Assembly (NCBI RefSeq): GCF_007752935.1
Contig: NZ_CP036319.1
Span: forward strand, 6,933,155-6,997,154
Origin: Crateriforma conspicua
GTDB lineage: Bacteria > Planctomycetota > Planctomycetia > Pirellulales > Pirellulaceae
Length of the DNA stretch: 64,000 nt
Direction: 5' to 3'
The translations under genes were made by a program, and so were the position numbers. Positions 53,137 through 61,955 of the stretch are shown here, piece after piece. The notes under the pieces are model-generated. The model did no database searches. It was not told the DNA's origin and was given only the letters and a program-made list of their open reading frames with translations. Positions within the stretch are counted from its first letter, which is position 1, and each line of letters begins with the position of its first letter.

Positions 53137-55836
53137 ATGCGTTTGCCATCGATTCTGTTTTCTGTGACCTGCACGGCTTGGATGCTGGTGGCATCCGCCC
53201 CGACCGCCGTCGCGGTCGATATCCTGGCCACGGCCATCCCGGGGTCCCCGTTCGGCGTGGCCACCGTCGAAATCCCGTTGCCGGTCCCGGTCGTCGGCGA
53301 ACCGTTGCCGCCGCTGACCGTCGACGAAGCATCCGGTCGGGTGTTTTACCCGATCGCCGAAGACACCCGAGTCGACACCGCCGTGCGGCCGTCCGATCGC
53401 CCCCTGCCGCCACAGGGGCGCGGCCGTTTGTTGGGACGCCTGGGCAACCTGATTCGTGAAATCGCCAGCGATGAAGAACCGCTGCAACAAACCGTCGCCC
53501 GGCGCGTGACGTTCTTGTTCAAAGGCGATGGTCCTCTGGTGATCACCCTGGCCGATTCGCGTGGCTCGATCGGAACCTATGACATCGTCCCGACCCCAGA
53601 CCCGGCGACGCACGCGGCGATGCTGAACCAATGGTGGTCGGTCTACACCGACGCGGCCAAGCGACAAATTGATTCGGCCGACTATCCGACTTATGTGGAA
53701 GACTACCTGGTGGCCATGCTGGCCGGCCGATTGAATCTGCCGCTTCCCGATTGGTACTTGGCCGAAGACGATTCCGAAGCAGCGTTGACCGATACGTTGA
53801 AATTGATCGGCGGTGCCACCGATGTGGCGCAGCGAATTTATCGCGAAGCTGCCGCAGGAATGCGTGATACCACCGGCGGCGAGGACCAGACTTTACCCGC
53901 GCCGCCGGCATGGTTGCCACCCGACGTGCCACCGGGCACCGACGATGTGCCCACCGAACCGATCGCGGATCGTGTTCCGCCGGAATGTTTCTACATTCGC
54001 TATGGATCTTTCGCGAACTATCTGTGGTTCCGCGATCTGTCGGAAGAATACGGCGGCGACCTATCACGCATGATCACTCTGTCGGGGATTCAACAGCTGG
54101 GATCGCTGCAACTGGAAAAGCAGCTGCACCTACAGACCAACGAACTGTCACGGATGTTGGGGCCGACGGTCATCAAGGACCAAGCCCTGGTCGGCCGCGA
54201 TCTGTTCCTGGGCGATGGCGCGACGATGGGTGTGCTGTTCGAACCGGTCAACACGTTCTTGCTGCGAACATCCATCAACCAAGACCGCACATCACTGGCC
54301 GCTTCGGACGACGCGGTCACGCTGACCGACGTCGACATCGCCGGCCAGAAAGCGACCCTGCTGCGCAGCGCGGACAATCAAATCCGGTCCTTCATGGTCG
54401 AATTCGACGGGTACATCTTCGTCACCAACAGTGAAACGTTGGCCCGGCGGTTTGTCGCAGTCGGCAAGTCGGGTGATTCCTTGGCACAGACACCGTCTTT
54501 CCGCTTCGCCCGCCAATTGATGCCTCTGACGCGTAACGACACGATCTTTGCCTATTTCTCCCCGTTGATGCTGCAGGGCCTGGTCGCACCGGACAACATG
54601 ATCGAACTTCGACGCCGCATGCATGCCGAATCGGACATCGCTTTGGTGCACGTCGCTCGCCTTGCCGCGGCGGCCGAAGGCAGCCCCGCGCGATCGATTG
54701 CCCAGTTGACCGACGCCGGGTACTTGCCGGCGGGTTTTTCGAAACGGGCCGACGGCAGCAGCGTGTTCGAAATCGGCGACGACATCATGGACACCAAACG
54801 AGGCGCCCGTGGTTACTTTCTGCCGATCGCGGACGCATCGGTTGACAAGGTCACCGCAGAAGAAGCCCGCTGGTATGAACGGATCGCCGACGACTATTCG
54901 ACACGCTTCCGGCAGCTTGATCCGATCATGGCCGGCATCCAGCGGACCAAACTGGAGGACGGATCGGGTAACGAACGCTTGACCGCGCACGTCGAAATCG
55001 CACCATGGAGCCCCGAAAAATACGGCACCATCGCCCAACAGCTCGGACCGCCGACCAACGTCGCGATGGATTTCGCCCCCGATGACATCGTCGCCGTGCA
55101 AGCCCACGTGGCCAGCGAATTGCTGGGGCCGCCCACGCATCTGTTCGTCGGCATCAAGGATTCGATTCCCCCGCAACCCGACGATTTTGATGGGCTGATC
55201 GCCACGTACCGGGCCTTGAAATCGCTGCCGGCTTACCTGGGTGCGTGGCCACAACCTGGCGCGCTCGATCGCCTGCCCTTGGGCCTGGGACGCGGCGTCC
55301 CGGTCAGCCCCGGGATGAGCCGATTGATCGGCGGCGTGTATCGCTATACCGGCGGTGGATTCAGCGTCCTCAGCTTCTATCCCGACTTGTTGCAAGCCAG
55401 TTTGCCACACATGGGAGCAATCGAAGTGGACGATCGCGCCCAAGTCCGCGCCCACATCGGCGACCTCAGCGAAAGCTTGTTGAAACACTGGGTCAACGAC
55501 CAGCTGTATCAACGGGCCGCGGTCGGCAGCCAAAGTGGCGCCAATTTCCTGAACCTCCTCTCACGACAACTACGCGTTGCACCGGAGCAAGCGACACCGT
55601 CCGCCGAATTGATCTTGGGTGGTCCGTTACAGTGCCCGCTGGGCGGCCGGTACGAACATTCCCCCACGCATCACCAATGGGTCAGCACTCGTTGGAGCAA
55701 CCGATCGGCCGCCGACACGATGCCCGACGACTACGTCGCCCCCATCATGCAATGGTTCCGTGGCGCCGACGCGAAGCTGACTCAGTACGACGATCGCGTG
55801 GTCGTCGACGCGGTGGTCGATGTGGCCCGCCAATGA
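53137..55836 (+). CDS. Large secreted protein of unknown function (899 aa)
   Basis: From ATG 53137 (MRLPSILFSVTCTAWMLVAS) with a signal peptide cut after about residue 26. The mature protein has a proline-rich first part (IPLPVPVVGEPLPPLTVDEA), then mixed alpha/beta sequence without transmembrane segments or recognised motifs. FYIRYGSFANYLWFRDLSEE, DTIFAYFSPLMLQGLVAPDN and IRYG/TGRY-like elements recall DUF3352-type secreted proteins, with low certainty. Few cysteines. Codon use and length show a real gene. Probably planctomycete-specific. Confidence 0.7.
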   Translation: MRLPSILFSVTCTAWMLVASAPTAVAVDILATAIPGSPFGVATVEIPLPVPVVGEPLPPLTVDEASGRVFYPIAEDTRVDTAVRPSDRPLPPQGRGRLLGRLGNLIREIASDEEPLQQTVARRVTFLFKGDGPLVITLADSRGSIGTYDIVPTPDPATHAAMLNQWWSVYTDAAKRQIDSADYPTYVEDYLVAMLAGRLNLPLPDWYLAEDDSEAALTDTLKLIGGATDVAQRIYREAAAGMRDTTGGEDQTLPAPPAWLPPDVPPGTDDVPTEPIADRVPPECFYIRYGSFANYLWFRDLSEEYGGDLSRMITLSGIQQLGSLQLEKQLHLQTNELSRMLGPTVIKDQALVGRDLFLGDGATMGVLFEPVNTFLLRTSINQDRTSLAASDDAVTLTDVDIAGQKATLLRSADNQIRSFMVEFDGYIFVTNSETLARRFVAVGKSGDSLAQTPSFRFARQLMPLTRNDTIFAYFSPLMLQGLVAPDNMIELRRRMHAESDIALVHVARLAAAAEGSPARSIAQLTDAGYLPAGFSKRADGSSVFEIGDDIMDTKRGARGYFLPIADASVDKVTAEEARWYERIADDYSTRFRQLDPIMAGIQRTKLEDGSGNERLTAHVEIAPWSPEKYGTIAQQLGPPTNVAMDFAPDDIVAVQAHVASELLGPPTHLFVGIKDSIPPQPDDFDGLIATYRALKSLPAYLGAWPQPGALDRLPLGLGRGVPVSPGMSRLIGGVYRYTGGGFSVLSFYPDLLQASLPHMGAIEVDDRAQVRAHIGDLSESLLKHWVNDQLYQRAAVGSQSGANFLNLLSRQLRVAPEQATPSAELILGGPLQCPLGGRYEHSPTHHQWVSTRWSNRSAADTMPDDYVAPIMQWFRGADAKLTQYDDRVVVDAVVDVARQ

Positions 55837-55919
55837 CCCGCAACCACCACCGGCGAATCAGCCAACGGTTGCCCAACAGCCGTTGAATCATTCGATCAAT
55901 GATCGAAACCAGCGGGCCC

Positions 55920-56789
55920 CTACGACGCCGCGACGAACCTCGCATCCCGCTGACCAAAGCCCGCGCGATCCGCCAGCGCATCGGCCACCGCCTGGACCGG
56001 CCCCAGATAGTCGCCCACCACGAACGTCACGTCGCGATGACGTGCCTTTGCCTGATCGACTTGGCCCTGAATCGCTTCGTACAACCGCCCCATGAACAAC
56101 AGGTGTGGCTGGACAATGATGCGTTGGGGACGCCGCACCGAAACGACGCGATCAATCACCTCGGGCAATCGTGGCTGCGCCATCGCGTAGAAAGCGGTAT
56201 CAAAGGTCACATCCGGAAAGCGTCTTGCGACCACCTCGGTCAACACCCGCATGTCCGCTTGGGCACAAGAATCATGGCTGCCACGCCCGACCATGATCAC
56301 CGCAGTTTCCGAATTCGGCGGGTCTTCATTTCCGACATCATTGGTACCGGAAACCGGTCGGTCCTGGCCGTTTCGGCCTGCGCGAATACCGCACTGTTCG
56401 ATGCGGTGCGCGACCCAGCGAATCAGATCCGCCTGACGACTGATCGGTCCGCACTGGTCCCAGGTGATACCTGGGGTCTGCGACGCCGCCGCCGCAACCG
56501 CTTCGGGAATGTCTTGCTTGGCGTGCCCGGCGGCGAACAACAACAGCGGTGCGACGCGAACGTGGTCAACGCCTTGATCGACCAGACACTGCCATGCGTC
56601 TGAAATGGTCGGCGTCTGAAATTCCAGCAAAGCCTCGGCCACCGGCCGGGGTGCCATCCGTTGACGCACCAATTCGGCCAGCCGAAAAAATTCCTCGGTG
56701 CCCCGCTGGTCACGGGTACCGTGGCCGATCAGCAACAGACCGGCCGATTCATCGGCGCCGGAATTCTTATCCAAAGGGTTCAGCGGCAA
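55920..56789 (-). CDS. Sirohydrochlorin chelatase-type protein (CbiX, duplicated)
   Basis: About 289 residues if it starts at TTG 56789, directly after the stop of the HMA gene; the open frame extends to 56924 through that gene. Two CbiX repeats are seen: LLLIGHGTRDQRGTEEFFRL...APLLLFAAGHAKQDIP, and VIMVGRGSHDSCAQADMRVL...VQPHLLFMGRLYEAI. The metal-binding His residues of the chelatase sit in GHG/GHAK in the first half; in the second, GRGS replaces GHGS, so that site may be altered. It probably inserts Co2+, Fe2+ or Ni2+ into sirohydrochlorin. The start is uncertain. Confidence 0.75.
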   Translation of the reverse strand: MPLNPLDKNSGADESAGLLLIGHGTRDQRGTEEFFRLAELVRQRMAPRPVAEALLEFQTPTISDAWQCLVDQGVDHVRVAPLLLFAAGHAKQDIPEAVAAAASQTPGITWDQCGPISRQADLIRWVAHRIEQCGIRAGRNGQDRPVSGTNDVGNEDPPNSETAVIMVGRGSHDSCAQADMRVLTEVVARRFPDVTFDTAFYAMAQPRLPEVIDRVVSVRRPQRIIVQPHLLFMGRLYEAIQGQVDQAKARHRDVTFVVGDYLGPVQAVADALADRAGFGQRDARFVAAS

Positions 56790-56793
56790 AACG

Positions 56794-57162
56794 TTACTGG
56801 ACCACCGACGAATCTTTGTAACCGGATTCGTCCAATCGGCTGATCGCCGCGGTGACGTCGAAACCGGGTTCATAGCTGACGACGACCTGGCGGTTGTCCA
56901 AGATGCCTTCCTCTTTTTGTGCATCCAATTCGACCGTCTTCACACCGTCGACGGACTCCAAAGCCTTTTTGACTTTGGGATAGCAATTGAATTCACAGTG
57001 CATGCCGGGGACGGCAACGGTCAGGGTGCCCGAATCGGTCATCACGGCCGGCTTGGCTTCCACGGCCGTCTCGGTGGCCTCTTGTTGCGGCGGCATGTTG
57101 GCGACCGCAATCATGATGCCCAGGGCGGCGACGGCGGCGACAGCGTACAGAACGGGACGCAT
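56794..57162 (-). CDS. Exported heavy-metal-associated (HMA) domain protein with a CxxxC motif
   Basis: 122 residues from ATG 57162, preceded by CCGGAGTTATTC. A signal anchor (LYAVAAVAALGIMIAVANM) and a short linker lead to an HMA/MerP-like fold: LTVAVPGMHCEFNCYPKVKK ALESVDGVKTVEL and VVVSYEPGFDVTAAISRLDE. The usual metal motif GMxCxxC is here GMHCEFNC (Cys56, Cys60), i.e. C-x3-C. It precedes the CbiX-type gene with only about 4 bp between them, so a metal-delivery link is possible. Confidence 0.8.
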   Translation of the reverse strand: MRPVLYAVAAVAALGIMIAVANMPPQQEATETAVEAKPAVMTDSGTLTVAVPGMHCEFNCYPKVKKALESVDGVKTVELDAQKEEGILDNRQVVVSYEPGFDVTAAISRLDESGYKDSSVVQ

Positions 57163-57435
57163 GAATAACTCCGGATAAGCTGGGGAAGATAACCAAGATC
57201 GTTAAAAGGCGGCGTCACACAAAAAATCGTGGGCTTCAAAACGCCACCGCGATCCTTCTTCCACGATGACCATTTTTCCCCTGCAAGGCAAGGTTTTGGG
57301 TGTCGAAATCGCATCACTCTTGACCTGAACGGCCCGAATCGGCGATTCCTCGGCAGAACCGAGATTGAACTTGAGCGGAAACACGCGTTTGCCGCATTTT
57401 TTCCGATTTTGCCCCTTTGCCGAGCCCGCAATCCG

Positions 57436-58758
57436 ATGCGAAGCCCCGCCGCCGCATGTCTGATTTGGTGCTGCCTGAATTCGATGCTGGCGGCCCAGAC
57501 CGGGTACGGCCCGGTCGCGCCGGCGTATTCGCCGAGTGCTTTTACGACGACGGCCCAGCTGGACCCCTATGCGATGGTCGTCCCGACAGACTACATCGCA
57601 TCGCCGATGGGTGCCTTTCCCGACGGGATCACCGACGGAATGTTGGTCCCCATGGCTAACGACCTGACCGGACGCTTTTCCGATCGGCTGTGGTTCAGCG
57701 CGGAATACCTGTATTGGCGTCCCGAAGGCATGCACACCCCCGCCCTGGCGACCACCAGCAGCACCGGGACACCGCAAAACGAAGCCGGCATTCTGGGCTT
57801 TCCCAACACGACCGTTCTGTTCGGCGGACGCAAGATCAACGACGACACCCAAGGCGGCTTTCGTTTGCGAGGCGGCATGTGGTGGACTCCGGCGGCCAAC
57901 CTGGGAATCCAGTGGGAATACTTTGACTTGGCCGAACAAGGCGACGGCTTCGCGCGGTCCGCCAGCGGAACGACCATCCTGGCCCGCCCGTTTTTTGACA
58001 CCACCAATGACCGCGAAACCGCCCAACTGATCGCCTTTCCCAATCTGGTCGAAGGACAACTGCGAATCGCCACCCACAGCAAGCTGCGCTCGTTTTCGCT
58101 CAGCGCCCGTGGCGGAATCTGTCCCCGGTGCGACGGTTTGTGCGCTTGCGGCCCCAGCGATCGGATGGACTGGATCGTCGGATATCGGTGCTTGAAGCTG
58201 AATGATGCGATTCGCTTCGAAGAAAATCTGAATTCTCTGGTCACCGCAACGCCGGGAACCATCGCGCTGAACGAATCGTTCGAATCCAGCAACAAGTTTG
58301 ACGGGATTCAATTGGGATTCGTCCGGCGTGTCCATTACCGCAACGTTTGGGGCGAAACTCTGATGCGTGTCTCGGTGGGCCGCAACGAACAAACGGTCCA
58401 AATTTCGGGAACCAGTGATTTGACGGAATTCGGGGTCACCGAAAGCTTCACCGGCGGCTTGCTGGCCCAGCGCAGCAACATCGGCACGCACAGCCGCGAT
58501 GAATTCGTGATGATCCCCGAACTGGGATTCACGCTGGGGTTCCGAGTGACCGATTGGTTGGATGCCACCCTGGGATACACGGTGCTGTATTTCCCAAATG
58601 TCGTTCGCGCCGGCGACCACATCGATACCGACGTGAATCCGAACTTGATCCCCGAAGAAACCGTACCACTGACAGGTTCGCTGCGGCCCCAGTTCTACTT
58701 CAACGAGACGGACTATTTCGCACACGGGCTAAGCATCGGTGGCGAAATTCGGTTCTAA
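57436..58758 (+). CDS. BBP7-family outer-membrane beta-barrel protein
   Basis: 440 residues from ATG 57436 (MRSPAAACLIWCCLNSMLAA), a signal peptide; the upstream open frame to 57229 is not supported. WFSAEYLYWRPEG, FRLRGGMWWTPAANLGIQWE, LGFTLGFRVTDWLDATLGYT and the last strand GLSIGGEIRF with C-terminal Phe are typical of planctomycete BBP7 (PF07585) barrels. Cys-rich ICPRCDGLCACG in the middle is a possible disulfide or metal loop. Likely an outer-membrane protein; function unknown. A 507-residue frame on the opposite strand is an antisense shadow. Confidence 0.87.
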   Translation: MRSPAAACLIWCCLNSMLAAQTGYGPVAPAYSPSAFTTTAQLDPYAMVVPTDYIASPMGAFPDGITDGMLVPMANDLTGRFSDRLWFSAEYLYWRPEGMHTPALATTSSTGTPQNEAGILGFPNTTVLFGGRKINDDTQGGFRLRGGMWWTPAANLGIQWEYFDLAEQGDGFARSASGTTILARPFFDTTNDRETAQLIAFPNLVEGQLRIATHSKLRSFSLSARGGICPRCDGLCACGPSDRMDWIVGYRCLKLNDAIRFEENLNSLVTATPGTIALNESFESSNKFDGIQLGFVRRVHYRNVWGETLMRVSVGRNEQTVQISGTSDLTEFGVTESFTGGLLAQRSNIGTHSRDEFVMIPELGFTLGFRVTDWLDATLGYTVLYFPNVVRAGDHIDTDVNPNLIPEETVPLTGSLRPQFYFNETDYFAHGLSIGGEIRF

Positions 58759-58842
58759 TTTCGACAACGGCGGAACTAGGCGTGGCGGGACGATCCGTGC
58801 GACCCGATTCGTCGCGATTCTTCTGCTTTGATGGTGACTGCC

Positions 58843-59289
58843 ATGTCTGAATCCTTCTCACCGATCCGCGAAATTCTGGTCCCCATGGACTTCAGCGAAT
58901 GCTCGGTGTCCGCGCTGAATTTTGCCAAGCGGTTGGCGTCTGCCTGCGACGCACGGTTGCACCTGCTGTATGTCGACGATGACCCGATCTTGATCCAAGA
59001 ATGCACGGGCCAAAAGTTTCGTGACGAGCACGAAGACAAGATGGCGATGCGGTTCATCGAGCACCTGACCGCACAGGAACGCGAAACGTTTGACGTCCAA
59101 TTGTCAGTGCGTCTGGGCACCGCCAGCCACGAAATCGTCAACTACGCCGAAGAACGCGACATCGACATGATCGTGATCGGTAACGTCGGACGATCGATGG
59201 TTTCCACCGTCTTGCTCGGCAGCGTGACCAGCCACGTCATCGCCGGTGCCAAATGCCCGGTCACGTCGGTCAAAGTCGGCCAAGGCTGA
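58843..59289 (+). CDS. Universal stress protein (UspA family)
   Basis: 148 residues from ATG 58843 (MSESFSPIREILVPMDFSEC); starts at 58828 or 58831 would add a few residues. One Usp domain: VPMDFSECSVSALNFAKRLA, a central LLYVDDDP strand, and the ATP-binding G-x2-G-x9-GS motif in GNVGRSMVSTVLLGSVT. It probably binds ATP and forms dimers. Monocistronic, 70 bp after the BBP7 gene. Confidence 0.9.
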   Translation: MSESFSPIREILVPMDFSECSVSALNFAKRLASACDARLHLLYVDDDPILIQECTGQKFRDEHEDKMAMRFIEHLTAQERETFDVQLSVRLGTASHEIVNYAEERDIDMIVIGNVGRSMVSTVLLGSVTSHVIAGAKCPVTSVKVGQG

Positions 59290-59921
59290 TCGGACTGCAG
59301 GGCCCAAGCTTGATCGCGCTGCGGGGCCCAGGGCCGATCCGATCAGCGACACGTTTGCGGATCGACCACCGCCACCGGTCTTTCAAAAGGGTGGCGGTTT
59401 TCGCGGGACAGGCGGCTTGATTCTTTGGCCGCTTCCGAGGCGTTTCGTCGCTTTTGATCCCCCAGAGACTCCGATTTCCCCGACCCGGGTGGGGAATTGT
59501 CGAGAATTGGTGGGTGCCGATCGTAGACAATCTGGATTCCACACATCGCGCGATCTTGGGGTGCCGTTTGGGCAACCCGATCTGGGCGGGGCGATGATGC
59601 GGACCCCGAAGATGGTGCGAAAACCGTCCGACGACGCAACGTTCCCATGGCAAAGCCGGCGGATGCTGCGATTTGCCTCCTCCGAGCTTCCACTTTTCAG
59701 TGCCATGTGGTGCCCCCAAGTCATACCTGCCGGCCGACGAATCCGTCATAATGGCCGCGTGTTTGGCCGACACACCGCTCGCCACCGCCCCACCGGCTCC
59801 CACCACGCCCCACCGGCCCCATGGTGACGTGCTGCAACGCCCATGCTTTCGCACCACATCTTCGACCTGCGACTCTTCGTCCCCCGTCAAACGCTTGACG
59901 CCGCGCGAGGGACCCTTCATA
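59290..59921. other. 630-bp gap with a short tandem repeat
   Basis: Starts with two imperfect 24-bp copies, TGATCGGACTGCAGGGCCCA... (59287-59310) and TGATCGCGCTGCGGGGCCCA... (59311-59334). Several frames on both strands exceed 100 codons but have no start signals or protein-like composition. Nothing else noticed before the GntR operator region. Confidence 0.4.
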
Positions 59922-59938
59922 TTGTTAACTGTTGACAA
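59922..59938. promoter_or_regulatory. Candidate GntR-family operator
   Basis: TTGTTAAC-T-GTTGACAA is a 17-bp palindrome with one mismatched pair, centred 47 bp before the ATG of the GntR regulator. FCD-subfamily GntR proteins bind sites built on GT...AC within such palindromes, so self-control is the simplest reading. It also lies upstream of the permease, epimerase and dehydrogenase genes. Confidence 0.5.
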
Positions 59939-59976
59939 CCTGGCCGTTGTCGCCACTCATTGCTGAGGCTTTCATC

Positions 59977-60579
59977 ATGGGCTCGCTTCCACGCACCATC
60001 CGCGAACAAGTCACCAACGAAATTCGCGATCAATTGGTCACGGGCCAGTTCCCCGCCGGCACCACGCTTCGCGAAACCGATCTGGCCGAACGCTTCGGCG
60101 TCAGCCGCGGTCCGATTCGCGATGCCTTTCTGCAATTGTCCAACGAAGGTTTTTTGACCTACCAGGCCAACCGCGGCGTCACCGTTCGGCACCCGCCGGA
60201 TCCCGAGGACCGCGAATTGATCACGTCGCTTCGCAAGCAATTGGAAACGCACGTGATTCAAAAGGGTCTGGGCGATTTGACCGACGCCCAAATCACAAAG
60301 ATCAAAGACGCCTTGGATCACTTGCAGTCGGCCTGTGAACAGGGTGACGTCGCCCGCATCGCGCGTCGCGATATCCAGTTCCATGAAGCCTTTTTGACCG
60401 CCTGCGGTGGCGAAGACCTTTTGCCCGCTTGGCGTCACCTGTGCTCGCGCATGTTGCTGACCTACACGCGTTTGACGGACTACATGAAAGTCTTTCACGA
60501 ACACGTCGTGATTTTCGATGCACTTCAGGATCGCAAGAAAGCGGCGGCAATCACGGCCATCAAAGCCAACATCCGTTGA
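59977..60579 (+). CDS. GntR-family regulator (FCD subgroup)
   Basis: 200 residues from ATG 59977 (MGSLPRTIREQVTNEIRDQL). The winged helix is at about 6-75 (GQFPAGTTLRETDLAERFGV SRGPIRDAFLQLSNEGFLTY), and an all-helical FCD ligand-binding domain follows (ELITSLRKQLETHVI, RRDIQFHEAFLTACGG, YMKVFHEHVVIFDALQDRKK) with the metal/ligand Asp/His residues D..H...H...H. It is the first gene of the sugar cluster and probably senses a sugar acid or sugar intermediate. Confidence 0.92.
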   Translation: MGSLPRTIREQVTNEIRDQLVTGQFPAGTTLRETDLAERFGVSRGPIRDAFLQLSNEGFLTYQANRGVTVRHPPDPEDRELITSLRKQLETHVIQKGLGDLTDAQITKIKDALDHLQSACEQGDVARIARRDIQFHEAFLTACGGEDLLPAWRHLCSRMLLTYTRLTDYMKVFHEHVVIFDALQDRKKAAAITAIKANIR

Positions 60580-60648
60580 TACCTTTGGCGGCAAATTCCC
60601 CCCACGGCCGCCGAAGCCCCACCTCCCCACGATTGACAGGCTTCTCCC

Positions 60649-61758
60649 ATGGTCGAAGGAATCATTTGGGCTCTCTTTGCAGGCTTGATGCTGGGCCTGT
60701 ATGCCCTGCCCGCCAAATTCACCAAAGGCTTCAAGGAAGAAAACACTTGGGGCCTGTTCTTCATGCTGACGATGTTCGTCGTCCCCATCCTGGCGACTTT
60801 TCTGATCATGAAAGGCGTCGGAAACATCTATGGTGCCGAAGACGTCCAAGCCGTTTTACCCAAGATGGTTGTGACCAGTGTCCTGTGGGGAATCGGCGTG
60901 ATGATGTGGGGCAAAGCGATTCACCACATCGGTGTCTCGCTAGGGTTTTCCATCTTCATCGGCACCGTGATCTTGGTCGGATCACTGATGCCTTTCTTGG
61001 TCGAAGGTTTGCCGGAATCCAAAGTGTTCCTGACCATCATGGTCGGGTTGCTGTTCGTTCTGGCCGGCATCTTTGCCAACGGCAAAGCGGGCATCACCCG
61101 CGAAGCCGACGAAGCGGCGGCGAAATCAGAGTTACCCGAAGACGAAGACAGCGACAGCGAATCGGCTGACAAAAAATCGATGGCCGCCGGCATCCTGATC
61201 GCAATCGTCGGCGGGCTGCTGGCCACCGGATTTAGTTTCGCCAATGCAGTCGGACGACCGCCGCTGCACGCCGCCAGCCAGGCACAGGGCAACCCCGAAT
61301 GGGTCACCGCGCTGGCCGTGATGTTTCCGATCTTTTTAAGCGGCGGGGTGATCATGGCGGGCTACTTTGCTTGGCAACTGACGCAAAAGAAAGCTTGGGG
61401 TGATTTTGCCGCGCCGTCGCTGGCCAAGAACTTTGTGCTGATCTTTGTCATGGCCGTTTTCCATTACGCGGCATCCGCCGTGTTCGCCTACGCGGCATTC
61501 AAGTTGGGCGCCGTTGGTAATACGGTCGGCTATGCCATCTTCAACACCGCCTGTGTCGTGACGGCCATCGTCAGCGGGATCGTGACGGGCGAATGGAAAC
61601 TGGCTTCGTCGAAAGCCAAGAACTTGCTGTACGCCGGACTGACCTGCATGGTCATCGGCATCCTGATCATTTCGCTCGGCAACAAGTTCGCGACCGAAGA
61701 ACCGGCCGCCGACGAAGTCGTTGCCAGTGAACGGTTGTCGGTCGAATCCACTTCCTGA
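60649..61758 (+). CDS. RhaT-like sugar/proton symporter
   Basis: 369 residues with about ten transmembrane helices in a drug/metabolite-transporter layout. MVEGIIWALFAGLMLGLYAL PAKFTKGFKEENTWGLFFML resembles the N-terminus of the L-rhamnose-H+ symporter RhaT, and ASSKAKNLLYAGLTCMVIGI LIISLGN its C-terminal end. A polar acidic loop (ELPEDEDSDSESADKKS) sits between the two halves. The substrate is inferred only as a sugar. Encoded between the GntR regulator and an aldose epimerase. Confidence 0.85.
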   Translation: MVEGIIWALFAGLMLGLYALPAKFTKGFKEENTWGLFFMLTMFVVPILATFLIMKGVGNIYGAEDVQAVLPKMVVTSVLWGIGVMMWGKAIHHIGVSLGFSIFIGTVILVGSLMPFLVEGLPESKVFLTIMVGLLFVLAGIFANGKAGITREADEAAAKSELPEDEDSDSESADKKSMAAGILIAIVGGLLATGFSFANAVGRPPLHAASQAQGNPEWVTALAVMFPIFLSGGVIMAGYFAWQLTQKKAWGDFAAPSLAKNFVLIFVMAVFHYAASAVFAYAAFKLGAVGNTVGYAIFNTACVVTAIVSGIVTGEWKLASSKAKNLLYAGLTCMVIGILIISLGNKFATEEPAADEVVASERLSVESTS

Positions 61759-61955
61759 TTCGACGATTCGTCGCCCACATCCTTTGGTCCGTCAGGGGTC
61801 ATTCGGTGACCCAGCGGACGCGGCGGAAATTTCAAACGACTCGATCGAACCCTCCGTGTTTGAACTGTCGACATTCAACAAAATCGTTTTCTCGTTCCCC
61901 TGTCTCGTCGCCTTCACTTTCTCCCCTCCCCCATTCCCCGCACGGCGGTCCAACG

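Noticed and set aside
54292-55533. 413-codon minus-strand frame
   Set aside because: Antisense to the secreted protein at 53137. It has no start signal and a repetitive Gly/Gln/Asp shadow composition.
57202-58725. 507-codon open frame on the minus strand
   Set aside because: Antisense to the BBP7 gene, which has a signal peptide and family motifs. The minus frame has none.
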